A stretch of 64,000 nt of DNA, taken from positions 5,611,401 to 5,675,400 of the forward strand of contig OX359198.1 of NCBI GenBank assembly GCA_947172415.1, given 5' to 3'. The number at the start of each line of letters is the position of its first letter. The stretch's first letter is position 1. Below, piece by piece: positions 19,890 through 34,800 of this stretch. The stretch comes from Chondrosia reniformis. Taxonomy: Eukaryota; Porifera; Demospongiae; Chondrillida; Chondrillidae. The notes beneath the pieces were generated by a model that was not told where the DNA came from, did no database searches, and worked only from the letters and a program-made list of their open reading frames with translations. The position numbers were made by a program, and so were the translations under genes.

Positions 19890-22800
19890 CTACATTGGAA
19901 ACTGTAACATTTTAAATAGCACAGTTAGGCATTTATGATTGGTTATATCCAAGTCAAACAGTTTCTAGACTTTAAACTGATAATTTACTTCAAGCTATTA
20001 TTATAATACCATCAAATTAGCTTTAATGAATTAAAGTAAATTTTAATTTAAAATGTGTTCGATGTCTATATACGTATATACATACGTACATAGTTCCTGC
20101 ATTACAAAATGATACATTGCATTTATTGTATAATTGTGAAACAGGTCCAGAAAGAGATACATTACAAATAAAATTTGATTCTACAGTATGTATACTCCAT
20201 ATTATATATAAGAACCATACACTATATACATAGAATATGAACAAATGTACATGTATGGTTAACAAACCGGTAGACGGTCTGGTTCTATAATGACAAGTTC
20301 CTCTATTGTCTCATCTCGACCACTCAAAGGTAGTAAAAATGGTAGAGGATCAATTTCTCTCAGTTGAAGCTTTGTCAGCTGTGGTATGCTTACTACACGT
20401 TCTACATCATTTACACCAAGTCTAAGTCTCTGAGAAACTCCAATCAGTGTGACGGCCTTCACATAATTGTTTTGTGACAGGCCAGTGCTGTAAGCTCTGA
20501 AAGTATCAGTACTATCCTCTCCCAGGATGAATACAGTATGACTGATATTAGCCTTACTGACAGCTAGTACAAGATCATTGTTTTCTTCCTTTGCCAATGA
20601 CTTCTGAATCTAAATACATTACAAAGTAAGCATTTCACAACCAAAATCTACAGTCTTTTGTGCACATACACTTATCACAATCTCATCCAAAAAGCCATTC
20701 CTAGCACTCAGTGAACTCAAAATTGATGTAGGAATAACATTCAATAAAGTCAGTCTCTTCAACTGTGGCATCCTACCAACTCCTTCAAAGACTTTGCACT
20801 CAACAGGCCTCCCTAAGTATAAAGGTACGTACATTGAATCAACTAAATTACGTATATATACCCTAGGATAGAGCATAAATGCAAGCTTGTAAGAATTGCA
20901 CATTGTGAGTTAAAAAATTGAAAATGAACATTATTCAACTTGGTACAATTTAATGGCTCATGCAATAATTTTACACATCACATCCTCTAGATTTACAGTC
21001 ACCAGTTGCAACTTTTTAGCTAACACTTGAAAAGCAACTAACAGTCAAAGTACTTTCAGACACATTGCATTATACTTATATACACAAACTAATATTGATA
21101 CAAGTGATTGCAAGTCATGTTCAAGTTAAAAACTCACATTCTATTGTTTCGTGGCGATGATTTGAACAAGATGTGACAAGAAACATGTAGAGAGGAAACG
21201 AAAGCAATTAGGAATTTTAATGAAATGATACTTTACAGAACTTTACACTCTGTAGTGAATGTATCAATGCATTCAGCTAAGTCTTTCACCATATCTATCT
21301 ACACTTCATACAAACCGACTAATTACACTATATGGATACGTACAAACTAATGCTCATACAAGTAATTGCAAGTCTGTCAAATATACACATGGTCAAGTTA
21401 AAAACTCACCCGCTATTGTTCCGTGGTGATGATTTGAACAAGATGTGACAAGAAATATGTAGAGCGGAAACGAGAGCAATTAGGAAATTTATCAAATGAT
21501 ATCTACTTTACACAACTTTACACTATGCAGTGAATGTATCAATGCATTTGGTTAAGTCTTTCACTTTATTTATCTACACTTCATAAAAATTGACAAATTA
21601 TACTATACGGATACATACAAACTAATGCTCATACAAGTAATTGCATGTCTGTCAAATATACACATGGTCAAGTTAAAAACTTACAGTCTATTGTTCGGTG
21701 GTGATGATTTGAACAAGATGTGACAAGAAACATGTAGAGAGGAAACGAAAGCAATTAGGAAAATTATGAAATGATACTTTACACAACTTTACACTCTGCA
21801 GTGAATGTATCAATGCATTTGGGTAAGTCTTTCACCATATTTATCTACACTTCATACAAACCGACAAATTATACTATATGGACATATACAAACTAATGCT
21901 GAGACAAGTAATTGCAAGTCTGTCAAATATACACATGGTTAAGTTAAAAACTCACAGACTATTGTTCCGTGGTGATGATTTAAACAAGATGTGAAAAGAA
22001 ACATGTAGAGAGGAAACGAGAGCAATTAGGAAATTTAATGAAATGATACTTTACACAACTTTTCACTCTGCAGTGAATGTATCAATGCATTTGGGTAAGT
22101 CTTTCACCATATTTATCTACACTTCATACAAACCGACAAATTACACTATACGGATATATACGTACATACTAATGCTCATACAAATAATTACAAGTCTGTC
22201 AAATATACACATGGTCAAGTTAAAAACTCACCCACTATTGTTCCGTGGTGATGATTTGAACAAGATGTGACAAGAAATATGTAGAGAGGAAACGAGAGCA
22301 ATTAGGAAATTTATGAAATGATACTTTACACAACTTTACACTCTGCAGTGAATGTATCAATGCATTTGGGTAAGTCTTTCACCATATTTATCTACACTTC
22401 ATACAAATCGACAAATTACACTATACGGATATATACAAACTAATGCTCATACATGTAATTACAAGTCTGTCAAATATACACATGGTCAAGTTAAAAACTC
22501 ACAGTCTATTGTTCCGTGGTGATGATTTGAACAAGATGTGAAAAGAAACATGTAGACAGGAAACGAGAGCAATTAGGAAATTTAATGAAATGATACTTTA
22601 CACAACTTTACACTCTGCAGTGAATGTATCAATGCATTTGGTTAAGTTTTTCACTTTATTTATCTACACTTCATACAAACCGACAAATTACACTATACGG
22701 ATATATACAAACTAATGCTCATACAAGTAATTGCATGTCTGTCAAATATACACATGGTCAAGTTAAAAACTCACCCACTATTGTTCCGTGGTGATGATTT

Positions 22801-25800
22801 GAACAAGATGTGACAAGAAACATGTAGAGAGGAAACGAGAGCAATTAAGAAATTTATGAAACGATACTTTACACAACTTTTCACTCTGCAGTGAATGTAT
22901 CAATGCATTTGGCTAAGTCTTTCACCATATTTATCTACACTTCATACAAGCCGACAAATTACACTATACAGATACATAGAAACTAATGCTCATACAAGTA
23001 ATTGCAAGTCTGTCAAATATACACATGGTCAAGTTAAAAACTCACCCGCTATTGTTCCGTGGTGATGATTTGAACAAGATGTGACAAGAAACATGTAGAG
23101 AGGAAACAAGAGCAATTAGGAAATTTATGAAATGATACTTTACACAACTTTTTACTCTGCAGTGAATGTATCAATGCATTTGGGTAAGCCTTTCACCATA
23201 TTTATCTACACTTCATACAAACCGACAAATTATACTATATGGATATATACAAACTAATGCTCATACAAGTAATTGCAAGTCTATCAAATATACACATGGT
23301 CAAGTTAAAAACTCACCCGCTATTGTTCCGTGGTGATGATTTGAACAAGATGTGACAAGAAACATATAGAGAGGAAACGAGAGCAATTAAGAAATTTATG
23401 AAATGATACTTTACACAACTTTACACTCTGCAGTGAATGTATCAATGCATTTGGGTAAGTCTTTCACCATATTTATCTAAACTTCATAGAAACCAACAAA
23501 TTACATTATATGGATACATACAAACTAATGCTCATACAAGTAATTGCAATTCTGTCAAATATACGAATGGTCAAGTTAAAAACTCACAGACTATTGTTCC
23601 GTGGTGATGATTTAAACAAGATGTGACAAGAAACATATAGAGAGAAATTGAGAGCAATAAGGAAATTTATGAAATGATACTTTACATAACTTTACACTCT
23701 GCAGTGAATGTATCAATGCATTTGGCTAAGTCTTTCACCATATTTATCTAAACTTCATAGAAACCAACAAATTACACTATACGGATACATACAAACTAAT
23801 GCTCATACAAGTAATAGCAATGGTACGGATTGTTTGTTGCCATCATATTAGTAAAGGGATTCAGATGAGTCTCAGCAACAAGCTGCTGATGAAGACCTTC
23901 GGGTGGAAACGTTCAAATTTGATAAAAAATTGTGTTGCTGAGACTCATCTGAATCCCTTTACTAAGTAATAGCAAGTCTGTCAAATATACACATGGTCAA
24001 GTTAAAAACTCACAGTCTATTGTTCCGTGGTGATGATTTGAACAAGATGTGACAAATAACATGTAGAGAGGAAACAAGAGCAATTAGGACATTTATGAAA
24101 TGATACTTTACACAACTTTACACTCTGCAGTCAATGTATCAATACATTTGGGTAAGTCTTTCACCATATCTATCTACACTTCATACAAACCGACAAATTA
24201 CACTATACGGATATGTATAAACTAATGCTCATACTAGTAATTGCAAGTCTGTCAAAACTACACATGGTCAAGTTAAAAACTCACCCGCTATTGTTCCGTG
24301 GTGATGATTTGAACAAGATGTGACAAGAAACATGTAGAGAGGAAACAAGAGAAATTAGGAAATTTATGAAATCATACTTTACACAACTTTACACTCTACA
24401 GTGAATGTATTAATGCATTTGGGTAAGTCTTTCACCATATTTATCTATACAAACCAGTAAATTACACAATACGGATTTATACAAACTAATGCTCATACAA
24501 GTAATTGCAAGTCTGTCAAATATACACATGGTCAAGTTAAAAACTCACCCGCTTTTGTTCCATGTTGATGATTTGAACAAGATGTGACAAGAAATATGTA
24601 GAGAGGAAACGAGAGCAATTAGGAAATTTAATGAAATGACACTTTACACAACTTTTCACTCTGCAGTGAATGTATCAATGCATTTTGCTAAGTCTTTCAC
24701 CATATTTATCTAAACTTCTTAGAAACCAACAAATTACACTATACGGAAAATATACAAACTAATGCTCATACAAGTAATTGCAAGTCTGTCAAATATACAC
24801 ATGGTAAAGTTAAAAACTCACCCACTATTGTTACGTGGTGATAATTTGAACAAGATGTGACAAGTAACATGTAGAGAGGAAACGAGAGCAATTAGGACAT
24901 TTATGAAATGATACTTTACACGACTTTACACTCTGCAGTGAATGTATCAATGCATTTGGGTAAGTCTTTCACCATATCTATCTACACTTCATAAAAACCG
25001 ACAAATTGCACTTTACGGATATATACAAACTAATGCTCATACAGGTAATTGTAAGTCTGTCAAATATACACATGGTCAAGTTAAAAACTCACACGCTATT
25101 GTTCCGTGGTGATGATTTGAACAAGATGTGACAAGAAACATGTAGAGAGGAAACGAGAGCAATTAGGATATTTATGAAATGATACTTTACACAACTTTAC
25201 ACTCTGCAGTCAATGTATCAATGCATTTGGGTAAGTCTTTCACCATATCTATCTACACTTCATACAAACCGACAAATTACACTATACGGATACATACAAA
25301 CTAATGCTCATACAAATAATTGCAAGTCTGTCAAATATACACATGGTCAAGTTAAAAACTCACACGCTATTGTTCCGTGGTGATGATTTGAACAAGATGT
25401 GACAAGAAACATGTAGAGAGGAAACGAGAGCAATTAGGAAATTTATGAAATGATACTTTACAGGACTTTACACTCTGCAGTGAATGTATCAATGCATTTG
25501 GGTAAATCTATCACAATATTTATCTACACTTCATACAAACCGACAAATAACACTATATGGATACATACAAACTAATGCTCATACAAGTGTTACAAAGTTC
25601 GATTTTATCTGTCATCTGTCGTCTGAAATACCTCTGAACGCCAACAGAACCTTCAAATTATCTCCGCTACCAGAACATAAGTTCGTTGACTTTTTTAATT
25701 CAATAATAATTCTCACCATACTAGCAATAATAGACACACCACAGCAACTACTATATAATTAACGGATGTATGCATTAGCCAGTCAGCAATCTAATAAAAT

Positions 25801-28800
25801 CAATTGTTAACGAGTCATGCACTAGCGTAGTTACATCACTCCCCCTTGCCAGGAAGCTCGTCCCGAGCGGATGTAGTCTGTTCATCAGCTGCAGACCGTA
25901 AGTTGTATCTTGGGCTCTGCTCAGTCTTGCTTGAATTTGAATCTCTGAGAATGGCATCGAGCCACTTGGGAGTTTGAATGAAACTAGATTTCTTGCCACC
26001 ATACCAATAGAATCCTGCTGGAATACCATTGGGACACTTCTGAATTCGTGAAAGGTACACTCGGATAGGCGAGTCCTGGGGATAGTAGACTTTGACAGCT
26101 GTTACATTAGGTGTATGGATAGATAAAATATGATAGGGACCATGCCATGGGCGAGATAATTTTCTATTAGGACCTATTTCCTCACTTGGGAAGTAAACCA
26201 AAATCCAGTCCCCTACGCTGTAAGGCCGTGTTTGTGCCTTCCGGTCGTAGTATCCCTTGTACTTCCGTTGCGCTGACTGAATGTGAGTCGCGGCTAATGC
26301 TCTTGCACTAGACAAGGACAAGATCAGTTCTTCTCTGTAATCGTCTACATCAGTTGGATTGATTGAGTGATTAGGAAGGAAGACAGCTTCAGGAGGCGTC
26401 CTACAGTCAATACCAAACATCAAGAAGGATGGTTTTTTCTTTGGTGCTCTCATGAGGCATGTTACGATACGCAAATAGCACACCTGGAAGAAATTGATCC
26501 CACTGGTTCCCAAATTGAGCGGCATGTGTTCGAAGCATACCCTTCAGAGTCTGATTAAATCTCTCTACCATTCCATTACATTGGGGATGATAGGCAGTGG
26601 TGATGAGCTTGCGAATACCATCAATTCACAAAGGTCATTCATAAGGTGTGATAATAGATTTGCTCCCCTATCTGACAATACCGCCTCTGTAACACCAAAT
26701 AGAGGTATCAGCTCTTCAGTGATGAGTCTTGCAATTCTAGTACTCTTTTGATCTGGTACAGAGAAAATCATTGGCCACTTTGTAAAGAAGCCCTGGAAGA
26801 CTATGACATACCGGTTTCTCTTTTAGTACGGGGAAGTCACATGATGTCAACCCCCCATATCTGAAATGGTCGTTGCACTGGAATAGGGTTTAACGGAGGC
26901 TTGTTCACATGTCCCCTACCACTCGTCACAGCACATTGAGGGCAGTCATTGGCAAAAGCAACTGCATCCTTAAATATTCCATCCAGTAGCGTGATACAAC
27001 TTTGAATAACCTAACACCAGAAAAGTGACTGGCCATCTTCCCATCATATGCATGATTCTGATGAAGAATTTCAGACCTAAGGTGACTAGGAACAATAGCC
27101 TTCTGAGAAGACGTATTCTTAGGGTCAACCCGATAGAGGATATCACACAGTATGAAGCCTTGGCCAGTACCTTACAAGCTTCCTGTTCATCCTTGGGTAA
27201 GGTCCCATCAAGCAAATAATCGATTAGAGGTAGAAGTGTCTGGTCTTTCCTCTGTTCTTCAGCAAAGGAAGTGCCCGAAACAGACCCAGTCAACCCAGAT
27301 CCAGAATCCAATAAATTACTGATATCTGCCACTAGGGACACCTCCACCTCAGATTCTGCAACGCCATGGCTTGGAGCAGCAAGATGTGGTTGAAGTGAAA
27401 GGACATCAGCATTAACATTTTCTTTCCCTGGCCGATAAATGATATCAACTCTCCTTATTCCACTTCCGAACACCTTGCTCCACCAGTGTGCATGTTTTCC
27501 GCTTGCATTAGGATTACCAAGAACAGCTTTGACAGCGGAATGATCTGTATAAACTGAGACATCATGTCCATACAAATAGAAACGGAAGTAACTTACTGCC
27601 CAGACAACTGCTAATGTCTCCAGTTCTGTAATTGAATACCTTTTTTCTGCTTGAGTCAGTGCCCTACTGGCATAAGCAACTGGATGCTGCTTTCCATCCA
27701 CCTGATGCTGTGACAGCACTGCACCTAGTCCAAGGTTACTAGCATCAGTCTCTAAGACAAAAGGCTTGTCAAAATCAGGGTAAGCAAGAACAGGGGCCTC
27801 TGTCAACTTGGCTTTCAATCTGTTGAAGGCAATTTGACATTCATCTGTCCAATGAAAGAGTGCTGATTTTTGGGTAAGGGCATGAAGTGGGGAAGCCAAC
27901 CTGGCAAAACATGGCACAAAACGCCAATAATATGAGGCCAAACCAAGGAACTGGTGTAGCTCCTTCACACTCTTGGGTGTAGGAAACTGCCTCACAGCAC
28001 CAATCTTTGAAGCGTCTGGTCGAAGACCATCAGGGGTGATTACATGACCAAGAAACTCCACCTCATGTCGAACAAATTGGCATTTGCTGGGCTTCAGATT
28101 CAATCCACAGTCTGCTATCTTCCTCACTGCCTGATGAATATGGGCAAGATGATCCTCAAGTGTAGGCGAGAAAATCAGGACATCATCAATATACACCAGC
28201 ACAAAATCTTGACCATGACCCGGATTCAACCCAGAAAGGACCTGTTGCATTGTACGCTGAAAGATGGCAGGGGCATTCATTAACCCAAAGGGCATTACAT
28301 TAAATTCATAAAGACCCTGATGAGTAACAAAGGCTGTCTTTTCCCTTCTGTCGGGGTGCATCTTGATTTGCCAATACCCTGATGCCAAATCCAAGGTAGA
28401 AAAGAACTTAGATTTCCCAATCTGATCAAGAAGATCATCCATTCTGGGGAGGGAAAAGGTCTGGCTTAGTGACAGAATTCAAAGTCTGGTAATCAATACA
28501 AAACCGTAGTGTCCCATCCTTTTTCCTTACCAAAACTACAGGGCTGGCCCATGGGCTATTTGATGGCTTAATGACACCTTGGTTCTGCATCTCCAGTAGC
28601 TGTTTTGCGATTTCCTTCCGCACAGCAAAGGGAATGCGGTATGCCTGTCGTCTCCTTGGCTCTGCATCTCCTGTGTCTATCTGGAATTGTACTATATCTG
28701 TCTCTCCCCTCTCCCCTGGCACTAGACAGAATGCATCATGTAACTCCACGAGAGATTCAACCAGCTGGACCTTCTGACCTCCGGTTACAGCCATTTGCTG

Positions 28801-31800
28801 CTTCTGCAACACATCTATCAGTTGTTGTCTGCGCCATTCAATACACTCTTGGGAATGTCCTGTGCATATTGTGGTCCCTTCTTGATAAGCAACTGCTGAG
28901 GAGGTAGGTATGTGAGCAAGCATCCATTGCAACATTAGCCTCCACAGCAGTCCCAACATCCATGCCTGCAGTTAAATGAAACACTTGGTTGGTAGGGTTG
29001 ATTAATGCAACAGTGGAGCATCCATTTTCAGAAATACTAAGCAGGGATTCCTCAGCACAAATAAGGCCTTCCTCCAGCTCATTTGGTTCTAATAACACTG
29101 TACCTGCATCCCTTTTGCCTCCACTGGTACCGCAGCCACTCACCTAGCAGGAAGGGTAACAGAACGTGTAAGCCTAACTCTAACTAATGGAACCTGGGCA
29201 TCCTTTCCCTTTTTGCATCTACTTTTCACATCAGGGTGGTAGCTCACTATCCCTAGTTGTCAACACACACCTTCTAACAGCAACAACTGCTCTTCAGCAT
29301 CCATTTTAATGTAGACTGCTGTAATCATCTCTGTACTATCAAAGGTAATGCGAAGATCCATTCGACCGTGCAGACGAAATGTCTGTCTGTTGTAGGCAAC
29401 TGGTCGTTTGTCTGCCTTCTAGAAGTCCCTCTTGCGAAGCCTGGCTACTGATGCTATTATACGGAATAGTTCTCCTCCTACGATAGTAATATCTGAACCA
29501 GTATCGATAGCACCCGCACAAGGAACTCCCTGAATTTCAACCCTGGCATATTTTAAACTGTTCCCTTGGTCCTTCACCTGGACTAGGCACGTTTCAGTGA
29601 ATTAGCTTGAGTCAGAAAACAACAGATCCATGGGGGGTACAGTATCTGACGATGTGTCCTGCTCCAGATTTGATTTGCTTGCTGTAACAGTTCGAGTGTT
29701 AGGTGACTTTTTCTGATTTGGCTGCACAGTGCTCTCTTTTGTTCCCACTGGTTGGGGACAGTCAAATGACCGATCTTCCCACAGTTGTAACAGGTTCTTT
29801 GGGATTTAGAAGGGCCACTGTCACGTATGTGGGGGTCAAAAGTGTTAACAGTGTCTGACTGCTCCAAATTTATTCCTTTCTTTATAGGTTCACTCTTTAC
29901 GTCATACCTCCGGTATTGCTGTCTCCTCCGAATTATGGCCTGACGATTTTCTTCATTCTTAGCAGCGATGCACAGCTCTTGATAATTACCGGCACCTGAT
30001 ACTGCTGGGGCTTTCATGAGATTATACAAGAGTCCATCTTGAAGCTGGCTACACAACAATGTGTCTCTGGTCTCAGGGTGCATTCGGTCATGCCCATATG
30101 CAAATTGGTGGGCATGCTCCAACCGTCTAATAAAGTCTGCCACGGGTTCAGTTTCCTTCTGATTTGAGTGACAGAAATCTTGGACAGCTAATGTCTGGTT
30201 CCCAGAATCCAACCTTGCCCTGAGGGCTTCCACGGCTTTCTTATAGGTGGTTTGCTGTACCTCAGATAAAAGATTCCACTCCTGCAATGCCCTACCTCTC
30301 AAATGACCAGCAAGCTGCAACAAGGACTCCCCCTCTGTCCATTTGTTCCAAACTGCCGCTCGCTCAAAAGTTGGCAACCAATCATCAAGGGTGAGGCCAC
30401 TGTTATCCCCTACGTATGGGTCTACTAGGGGGGCCTTACCTCTATGCTGTGGCCCATCTGAACTAGTAGGTCTTAGATCCCTAAAACTGGATTCTATGGT
30501 ACCTGATCTAACTACATCTAATCGTTCTAACCTTTTCCGTAGTGCGTCTATTTCAGCGTACTTAATTCTTCTCCACGGTTATATCACGTTCCGTTAATTG
30601 CTCACAGTTCATCCTCCAGAGCTGCTTGTACCGTTCCTTCTGTGACATGACTTCCTCTTTACATTCCCGAAGTTGTGCTTTCAAACGAACGTTTTCTTCT
30701 TTCAATGTCGCTAGACTTTCTTCCTCTTCTTAAATAAGCGGCTGTTCTAAAGCTTGCGTTCCATTCTCGCCTGTATCTAAATTAAAAGCTCCTTCCAAAT
30801 TTGTCTCAACGTCGAGGAAAACACCTGATTCGTCCGATAATGTCAGCTTCCTTCCCGAAACTGTCACCTGAACATTCCGCGGCTCTCTACCACCCTCCGC
30901 TAACTTGGACTTGATCATGCTGAGTAGATCGTCTTTACTCGCATCTGTAGGCAGTCCCAGACCCGCGGCTATGTCCTTTATCCTCGCTGTAGTCACTCTA
31001 TGCGAACTCAACGTACACGTATAACCAGTCGTCTCTTCCTCCATTTTGCAAAACCATAAGACCGACAAAAATCTCGCAGGACCTCCAAATGTAACAAAGT
31101 TCGTATATTATCTGTCGTCTGTCGTCCGAAATACCTCTAAACGACAACAAAACCTTCGAATAATCTCCGCTACCAGAACACAAGTTCGTTCACTTTTTTA
31201 ATTCAAAAATAATTCTCACCATAAAAGCAATACTAGACACACCACAGCAACTACTATCAGAGAGTACGGTAGTACTCTCTAAGTAGGAATGGCCGGGGAA
31301 AAAAATGGCCGCCCTATCCAATGTATTAGCAATCAACACCTAATAAATCGCCAACGAAGCGATTTTCGGTTATATTCGGTTATTTGCAGCGATTAATGCA
31401 CGCTTTCCTAAATGCCAAAACATGTTTCGACGCTCTACACGCTCTATAGCGTTCAAAAAGCGGCTAACTAGGAATAGACCCACTTCCAAAATTCATTTTT
31501 TCTTCTTCTTCTTTTATTGAATAGACTAGCGCTAATATGCGAACTTGTGCGGGCACGTACTAGTTATAAATCGTCATAAATATTTCGGAACTAGGGAATA
31601 GACAGCCCTAAATCTGAATGCGCTCTACAATAAGCATGTTAATTGTGAAGAGCGAAAATTGTGGTCTTCTCGGACGCCATTTTTTAATTAAGAGATCATG
31701 GTTTTCGGCATATTTCTCTTGTCTAAGACGTTATTTTGAGATCTTCGCCAAGAAAACTTTCAAATCAATTTAAAACAAGTAATATTAAGAGGAAAAAAGG

Positions 31801-34800
31801 GGGAATAAAAAACATTTAAAAAATGATGTTAGAAGTAGAAATGGCAGTGTTCACTAATACATCTGCAAAAAGTATCGAAACAAGACACTGATTATATGAT
31901 AAGGCTAATCATACAGAAGTTGCATATATACTGAAATTTAAGTAACTTAACCATACACTTCTGTGTTTGGGCGCACCATTCCTACTTAAGGTTAGTGCGC
32001 CCAAACACAGAAGTGTATGGTTAAGTTACTTAAATTTCAGTATATATGCAACTTCTGTATGATTAGCCTTATCATATAATCAGTGTCTTGTTTCGATACT
32101 TTTTGCAGATGTATTAGTGAACACTGCCATTTCTACTTCTAACTTCATTTTTGTAAATGTTTTTTATTTACTTATAATTAACGGATGTACGCATCTGCCA
32201 GTCAGCAATCTAATAAAATTAATTGTCAACGAGTTATGCACTAGCGTAGTTACACAAGTAATTGCAAGTCTGTCAAATATACACAGGGTCAAGTTAAAAA
32301 CTCACCCGCTATTATTCCGTGTTGATGATTTGAACAAGATGTGAAAAGAAACATGCAGATTGGAAACGAGAGCAAATTAGGAAATTTATGAATTGATACT
32401 TTACACAACTTTACACTCTGCAGTGAATGTATCAATACATTTGGCTACGTCTTTCACCACATATATTTACATTTCATACAAACTGACAAAATACACTGTA
32501 TGGATACATAAGACCGACAAAAATCTCCTAATACTTTACAACACTTTACACTCTGCAGCTCATACAAGTAATTGCAAGTCTGTCAAATATACACATGGTC
32601 AAGTTAAAAACTCACAGTCTATTGTTCCGTGGTGATGATTTTAACAAGATATGACAAGAAACATGTAGAGAGGAAACGAGAGCAATTAGGAAATTTATCA
32701 AATGATACTTTACACTCTGCAGTGAATGCATCAATGCATTTGGGTAAGTCTTTCACTATATCTATCTACACTTCATACAAACCGACAAATTACACTTTAC
32801 GGATACATACAAACTAATGCTCATACAAGTAATTGCAAGTCTGTCAAATATACACATGGTCAAGTTAACAACTCACAGTCTATTGTTCCGTGGTGATGAT
32901 TTGAACAAGATGTGACAAGAAACATGTGGAGAGGAAATGAGAGAAATTAGGAAATTTATGTAATGATACTTTACAGGACTTTACACTCTGCAGTGAATGT
33001 ATCAATGCATTTGGGTAAGTCTTTCACCATATTTATCTACACTTCATACAAACCAACAAATTATACTTTACGAATATATACAAACTAATGCTCATACAAG
33101 TAATTGCAAGTCTGTCAAATATACACATGGTCAAGTTAAAAACTCACCCACTATTGTTCCGTGGTGATGATTTGAACAAGATGTGTCAAGAAACATGTAG
33201 AGAGGAAACGAGAGCAATTAGGAAATTTATGAAATGATACTTTACACAACTTTACACTCTGCAGTCAATGTATCAATGCATTTGGGTAAGTCTTTCACCA
33301 TATCATACTACACTTCATACAAACCGACAAATTACACTATACGGATACATACAAACTAATGCTCATACAAATAATTTCAAGTCTGTCAAATATACACATG
33401 GTAAAGTTAAAAACTCACACGCTTTTGTTCCGTGGTGATGATTTGAACAAGATGTGACAACAAACATGTACAGATGAAATGAGAGCAATTAGGAAATTTA
33501 TGAAATGATACTTTACACAACTTTACACTCTGCAGTGAATGTATCAATGCATTTGGCTAAGTCTTTCACCATATTTGGCTACACTTCATAAAAACCAACA
33601 AATTACACTATACGGATATATACAAACTAATGCTCATACAAGTAATTGCAAGTCTGTCAAATATACACATGGTCAAGTTAAAAACTCACAGTCTATTGTT
33701 CCGTGGTGATGATTTGAACAAGATGTGTCAAGCAACATGTAGAGAGGAAACGAGAGCAATTAGGAAATTTATGAAATGATACTTTACACAACTTTACACT
33801 CTGCAGTCAATGTATCAATGCATTTGGGTAAGTCTTTCACCATATTTATCTACACTTCATAAAAACCGACAAATTGCACTTTACGGATATATACATACTA
33901 ATGCTCATACAGGTAATTGTAAGTCTGTCAAATATACACATGGTCAAGTTAGCAACTCACAGTCTATTGTTCCGTGGTGATGATTTGAACAAGATGTGAC
34001 AAGAAACATGTAGAGAGGAAACGAGAGCAATTAGGAAATTATTGAAATGATATTTTACAGGACTTTACACTCTGCAGTGAATGTATCAATGCATTTGTGA
34101 AAGTCTTTCACCATATTTATCTACACTTCATACAAACCGACAAATTGCACTATACAGATACTTACAAACTAATGCTCATTCAAGTAATTGCGAGTCTGTC
34201 AAATATACACATGGTCAAGTTAAAAACTCACCCGCTATTGTTCAGTGGTGATGATTTGAACAAGATGTGTCAAGAAACATGTAGAGAGGAAACGAGAGCA
34301 ATTAAGAAATTTATGAAATGATACTTTACACAACTTTACACTCGGCAGTGAATGTATCAATGCATTTGGGTAAGTCTTTCACCATATCACACTACACTTC
34401 ATACAAACAGACAAATTACATAATACGGATACATACAAACTAATGCTCATACAAGTAATTGCAAGTCTGTCAAATATACACATAGTAAAGTTGAATACTC
34501 ACCCGCTATTGTTCCATGGTGATGATTTGAACAAGATGTGACAAGAAACATGTAGAGAGGAAACGAGAGCAATTAGGAAATTTATGAAATCATACTTTAC
34601 ACAACTTTACACTCTGCAGTGAATGTACATATCAATGCATTTGGCTAAGTCTTTCACCATATCATACTATATACACTTCATACAAACCGACAAATAACAC
34701 TATACGGATACATACAAACTAATGCTCATACAAGTAATTGCAAGTCTGACAAATATACGTGCACATGGTCAAGTTAAAAACTCACAGTCTATTGTTCAGT

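Larger units (their letters stand above)
25588..32254 (-). mobile_element. Ty3/gypsy LTR retrotransposon, degenerate
   Basis: LTRs at 25588-25835 and 31090-32254 (the latter split by another element) begin TG and end CA, with CAAG as probable target duplication (25584-25587 and 32255-32258) in a satellite monomer. On the minus strand the order is 5' LTR, primer binding site, gag, protease, reverse transcriptase, RNase H, integrase, purine tract (25836-25848, AAGGGGGAGTGA), 3' LTR. Integrase after RNase H is the Ty3/gypsy order. Frames are broken by shifts and stops, and the LTRs differ at roughly a tenth of positions by hand comparison, so it is old and not autonomous. Confidence 0.92.
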
